This document shows, piece by piece, positions 62,401-64,000 of a stretch of DNA of 64,000 nt. The notes under the pieces were generated by a model that did no database searches, had not been told where the DNA came from, and saw only the letters and a list, made by a program, of their open reading frames with translations. How positions within the stretch are numbered: the first letter of the stretch is position 1; each line of letters starts with the position of its first letter. Source of the stretch: Alteromonas genovensis (GTDB lineage: Bacteria; Pseudomonadota; Gammaproteobacteria; Enterobacterales; Alteromonadaceae); the NCBI RefSeq assembly GCF_010500895.1, contig NZ_JAAAWO010000004.1:186001-250000 (forward strand). Reading direction: 5' to 3'. The position numbers and the translations under genes were made by a program.

Positions 62401-64000
62401 CAACCGTGTCAGTGGCTGGGTTGCTAATATTACCTGCTGCGTCAGTTGCCGTTACGGTCACGATTACGCCATTGGCAAGCGGTGTATCTGGCGTAATACT
62501 CCAATTGCCGTCGCCGTCAGCGACAACGGTGAAATCAGAGATACCATCACCGTTTACATCAACATTAACCTCGCTACCCGCCTCGGCGGTACCGGTAATT
62601 TCGGTGCCGTTGCCTGCATCCACAGTAGGGATTGCAGGTGGTGTAGTATCAATAACTACTGTTCCTGAATTTGAACCCACATTACCATCGGCATCAGTGG
62701 CAGTAACGGTAGCGGTATAGCTACCATCTGCAAGTGCTGCCACTGCATCGTCAGCCAGCGTCCAGCTTCCATCACCATTGTTAGTTGCGGTGTAGTCCAC
62801 ACCATCAATAGTCACGATTACAATAGCGCTTGGATCGTCAACCGTACCCGTTAGCTCTGGTGTAGCGTCATTAGTAGTTAAGTCGTTGATTGCAACGACT
62901 GGCGCAACAGCGTCTACTGTATCTAACGCTGGTGCACTGACATTGCCAGCTTCATCGGTTGCCGTTGCGGTAACCACAATACCATCGGCAAGCGGGGTAT
63001 CTGGCGTAACGCTCCAGTTGCCATCGCCATCAGCGACAACGGTGAAATCTGGCGTGCCGTCTCCATCCACATCAACATTGACCTCGCTGCCTGCTTCGGC
63101 GGTACCGGTAATTTCAGTGCCATTACCTGCATCGACGGTAGGCGCTGTTGGAGCAGTGGTGTCAATCACCACAGTACCAGAGTTAGTTCCGGTGTTACCA
63201 TCGGCATCAGTGGCAGTAACCGTAGCGGTATAGCTACCTTCAGCAAGTGCGGCTACTGCATCGTCCGCCAGCGTCCACGTGCCGTTACCATTATTTGTGG
63301 CGGTGTAGTCATTCCCATCGATGGTGACAACAACGGTGGCTGTCGCATCATCAACCGTACCTGTCAGTGCAGGTGTTGTGTCGTTGGTGGTTAAATCATC
63401 AAAGGCAACTACTGGCGCAACAGCGTCTACCGTATCAGACGCAGGTGCGCTGGTATTGCCAGCATCATCTGTGGCTGTGGCTGAAACTACAACGCCATCA
63501 GCAAGCGGGGAATCTGGCGTAATGCTCCAGTTACCATCGCCATCAGCAACAATGGTGAAATCAGGCGTGCCGTCGCCGTCCACATCTACATTTACGGTTG
63601 CGCCAGCCTCTGCGGTGCCTGTGATCTCAGTGCCGTTACCTGCATCAACAGTGGGGGCTGTTGGTGCTGTAGTATCAATAATGCCGCCATTTTCGTTTGC
63701 GGTTGCGGTATTGCCGGCACCATCAGTCGCGGTAGCGGTAACGGAATAATTACCTTCAGACAAGGCTGCTGGCACATCAACAGTGAAGGTTCCGTTGGCT
63801 TGAACGGTTGCATCGAAGGTTTGCGTGTTGCCCGCATTGTCCGTAACGCTGATGGATACCGTACTACCTGGTGCAATATCCGTCGTCCCAGAAATCGTGG
63901 GTGTTGTGTCATTTCCTGTTCCAAGCGCGTCCAAGGTAAGGTTTGGCACCGCCGTATTAATAGTACCGCTGGTGGTATCAGACGCTGAGTTTCCTGCTGC
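56402..64000 (-). CDS. Giant Ig-repeat adhesin, BapA-like (5' end beyond window)
   Basis: Open to the window edge: the frame continues past the GTG at 63949 (upstream residues read AAGNSASDTTSGTINTAV), so the true start lies outside. At least 2,532 residues. Order toward the C-terminus: an Ig-like domain; four composite 171-residue units (an 83-residue type B module with Asp-rich DVDGDGTPDF calcium-type loops plus an 88-residue type A module with TNDTTPxLTGTV); three further type A modules; another Ig-like domain; two long BapA-like modules (VIGLAE, SGLPAGDYTVVVRNDD, LLSNTLTLLQ, YTYTADG); a third degenerate one; and four 73-residue acidic repeats with IPEDTITLP. It is very acidic and secreted, and probably acts in adhesion or biofilm formation. 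No RTX repeats or typical type I secretion end are visible, and no transporter genes lie nearby. Confidence 0.88.
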   Translation of the reverse strand, partial: AAGNSASDTTSGTINTAVPNLTLDALGTGNDTTPTISGTTDIAPGSTVSISVTDNAGNTQTFDATVQANGTFTVDVPAALSEGNYSVTATATDGAGNTATANENGGIIDTTAPTAPTVDAGNGTEITGTAEAGATVNVDVDGDGTPDFTIVADGDGNWSITPDSPLADGVVVSATATDDAGNTSAPASDTVDAVAPVVAFDDLTTNDTTPALTGTVDDATATVVVTIDGNDYTATNNGNGTWTLADDAVAALAEGSYTATVTATDADGNTGTNSGTVVIDTTAPTAPTVDAGNGTEITGTAEAGSEVNVDVDGDGTPDFTVVADGDGNWSVTPDTPLADGIVVTATATDEAGNVSAPALDTVDAVAPVVAINDLTTNDATPELTGTVDDPSAIVIVTIDGVDYTATNNGDGSWTLADDAVAALADGSYTATVTATDADGNVGSNSGTVVIDTTPPAIPTVDAGNGTEITGTAEAGSEVNVDVNGDGISDFTVVADGDGNWSITPDTPLANGVIVTVTATDAAGNISNPATDTVDAVAPVVDFNDLTTNDTTPALTGSVNDPTATVVVNINGIDYPATNNGNGTWTLADDAVAALAEGSYTATVTATDPEGNVGTNTGTVVIDTTAPAAPTVDAGNGTEITGTAEAGATVNVDVDGDGTPDFIVVADGDGNWSVTPGTPLADGVVVTATATDEAGNTSGSASDTVDAVAPVVAINDLTTNDTTPALTGTVDDATATVVVTIDGNDYTATNNGNGTWTLADDAIATLAEGSYTATVTATDPDGNVSTNTGTVVIDTTAPTVAINDLTTNDTTPELTGTVNDPNAIVVVTIDGNDYTATNNGNGTWTLADDVVATLAEGSYSTSVSATDAAGNTVTNLGTVVIDTTAPTVAINDLTTNDTTPELTGTVNDPNAVVVVTIDGNDYTATNNGNGTWTLADDVVATLAEGSYPTSVSATDAAGNTVINSGTVVIDTTAPTVAINDLTTNDTTPELTGTVNDPNAVVVVTIDGNDYTATNNGNGTWTLADNIVALLAEGNYTATVTATDAVGNSDSATGSIVIDTSIDENNNGQTVTFDSISNDSGVAGDFITSDSTLIFNGTVDLGDNTTLTVTVDGTSYTFGTDPELTIDGSGNWSLDLTGTPLPAGTYAVVATVTDEAGNTASTASQNVVIQALDAINDGNAVDMGEPVVTVNPPETTSNVDVIGLAESTGGVDASASFTVSPNHVGEVLVEVDQIALVAVADAYIVEVYDESGQLVYQGVSADSQLADVGGLDIFDVTGDESISFTLAGLDAGNYSVVVRNDENLLEDLLDNDNSNDVDLDELGSAGVVLGPDNQAVVLDTIETTLNTGVLGIPIGTVGTQVRGVLEVLLDTTTVIGAGQLVNLLTAPLDAIGLTGFLDDILSVIADALLSNTLTLLQDTDITTTLTEYTYTGDLVAQGNLIDGDISGVGADTILDGAQVTLVTNASGDSVAVPGTGTVTIQGNYGVLEIAADGTYTYTADGDRSSIGQDEVFNYTLSDGETSDIAALTITISGSDFPPVVAQTDNNDMELGAQTAIVNAPVTDSDFQVIGLAEGSPAAGSPEASTTLTVDAGFFGEVVVEVSQTALVAVADAYRVDIIDADGNVVATAMTPDNPLIGDVAGVNLIGVTGDDTLVAKFSGLPAGDYTVVVRNDDSALETLFDQDSDGSITLTELGDGGVVLGEENQDVVLTAVEDALNGTNASVLSGLGLGTVVRNFILEPALGAADTIGAGDLVSTITNGLNALGLGLLADSVLDAVAAALLSNTLTLLQSTDVTSTLTEYAFEGSTTTSGNVIDAANSGDVADSIAEGGVVTQVTHSNGESVTVLGTGLSGITIEGDYGDLTIFEDGSYTYIANGVRDGLGSTDSFSYTISDGTNTSTANLNFNLSGQGISADSARAELTYDFASSAGYAEAEALEYTWLIGALGIVIPTTDDTQSNSFTVATDTTMDLTLTVDGGDLLSLGSGLDLFIERNNNGTWEVVETFSSDQLIGLLGLDGNGSFTSFGLTAGEYRVTMDVDTGLASAFGGVSVDLSSTIHFLDQFVVDEVQTATGNLFENDVLFGPTYDVTVSTDGTTFQDATGGITLVGDYGTLQINETGAYTYTPDNTQAVFSGTLTDTFTYRIEYPDGTVEQAEFNVFVTASGEGVSTVQAINTSESVSTSGIVEAAVMETAWVEDTVTTEPFPLNEMAFIAITPEMLIPEDTITLPKDEQLTTVGRVTEVNDEVVTIDLPRDTAVSLSTIPTMEDKADILANVDEPLSPLSSKALSPEILIPEDTITLPEDEQLTAVGPVTEVKDDVVNIDLPKDTVVSLSTIPTLEDKADILANVNEPLSPLSSKALSPEILIPEDTITLPEEEQLMEVGREPEMTDEPVYIDLPEDNSVAMSTIPASENNADALAELNETIIPLSSKALSPEILIPEDTITLPDEEQLTAAGPVTEVESDVVNIDLPQDDLILPSTSFEAAEMDGNSESNAISGEPVHTVPNESTSDIGVASQVESEILRTAIDKLPPTDI
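56560..57364 (-). repeat. C-terminal 219-base tandem repeats of the adhesin
   Basis: Units start (reading the minus strand) at 57364, 57145, 56926 and 56707, an exact 219-base period (73 residues); the fourth unit degenerates after about 50 residues. Each starts PE(I/M)LIPEDTITLP, then EEEQL, VTE..DD.VNIDLP, STIP and LSSKALS. They are richly acidic and unrelated to the Ig modules. Confidence 0.85.
60830..63673 (-). repeat. Tandem Ig-module array of the adhesin
   Basis: Four 513-base composite units (B+A, about 63673-61622) followed by three 264-base A-only units (about 61621-60830). Spacing is exact: equivalent points fall at 63315, 62802, 62289 and 61776 for the composites, and 61515, 61251 and 60987 for the A units. 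Long stretches are nearly identical between units, indicating recent duplication or gene conversion, so unit number may vary between strains. Confidence 0.88.

Noticed and set aside
60830-63673. CRISPR-like array
   Set aside because: The regular direct repeats have 264- or 513-base periods and lie entirely within a coding frame; they are protein modules.
63949-63949. GTG at 63949 as the adhesin start
   Set aside because: The frame continues to the window edge with the same Ig-module sequence and there is no signal peptide after the GTG.

Overview
The window is a contiguous chromosomal stretch of a marine gammaproteobacterium, most likely Alteromonas or a close relative in the Alteromonadaceae. 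The gene order points there: aroQ-accB-accC, prmA-dusB-fis-purH-purD, ompR-envZ, and pckA / hslO-hslR / gspC-to-gspN. So do a HiPIP, a DUF2339 membrane protein and moderate GC with AT-rich spacers. I see no tRNA, rRNA, CRISPR array, insertion sequence or integrase, so this is mainly vertically inherited chromosome with accessory pockets.

Layout. (1) 1-2252: the 3' part of aroQ, then accB and accC (fatty acid synthesis). (2) 2253-11700: an accessory block between accC and prmA, which are close neighbours in many relatives. It holds a FAN1-like VRR-NUC nuclease fused to a DnaQ-type exonuclease, an HNH protein, a CPXCG protein with a flavin reductase, a Tat-exported HiPIP, an amidase lipoprotein, an orphan periplasmic solute-binding protein and several unknowns. 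(3) 11779-18717: prmA, dusB-fis, and purH and purD split by an exported methyltransferase-like gene. Two spacers here hold well-formed RNA- or DNA-structure candidates. (4) 19075-25795: a voltage-gated-type K+ channel, an EAL-like/HDOD protein, and a soluble hybrid histidine kinase overlapping a two-receiver response regulator. (5) 26209-30371: a membrane-tethered XRE regulator with two paralogous tail-anchored proteins, and a large DUF2339 protein. Both transcription units carry a shared TACGACAC motif upstream. (6) 30518-40583: an orphan phosphoribulokinase, a DUF2855 protein, ompR-envZ, a GH31 glycosidase with an MFS transporter, and pckA with an excellent HexR-type operator. (7) 41010-53973: hslR-hslO on the minus strand, then a complete gspC-N type II secretion operon on the plus strand. 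(8) 54025-64000: a DUF945 protein, a MEST-like alpha/beta hydrolase, and the C-terminal 2,532 residues of a giant Ig-repeat adhesin whose N-terminus lies beyond the window.

How the genes work together. Core biosynthesis (acetyl-CoA carboxylase, IMP and GAR synthesis, gluconeogenesis) sits beside growth and envelope regulators (Fis, OmpR/EnvZ, Hsp33/Hsp15) and the main exoprotein secretion machine. GH31 and the MFS protein look like a small carbohydrate-use operon.

The best leads are the nuclease-exonuclease fusion, the XRE/tail-anchored/DUF2339 locus with its palindrome, the two three-way-junction candidates (12827-12911 and 16159-16243), the exported methyltransferase inside the pur cluster, and the adhesin's 73-residue acidic C-terminal repeats that replace the expected type I secretion end. 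All functional calls come from reading the sequence by eye; no database search was possible.
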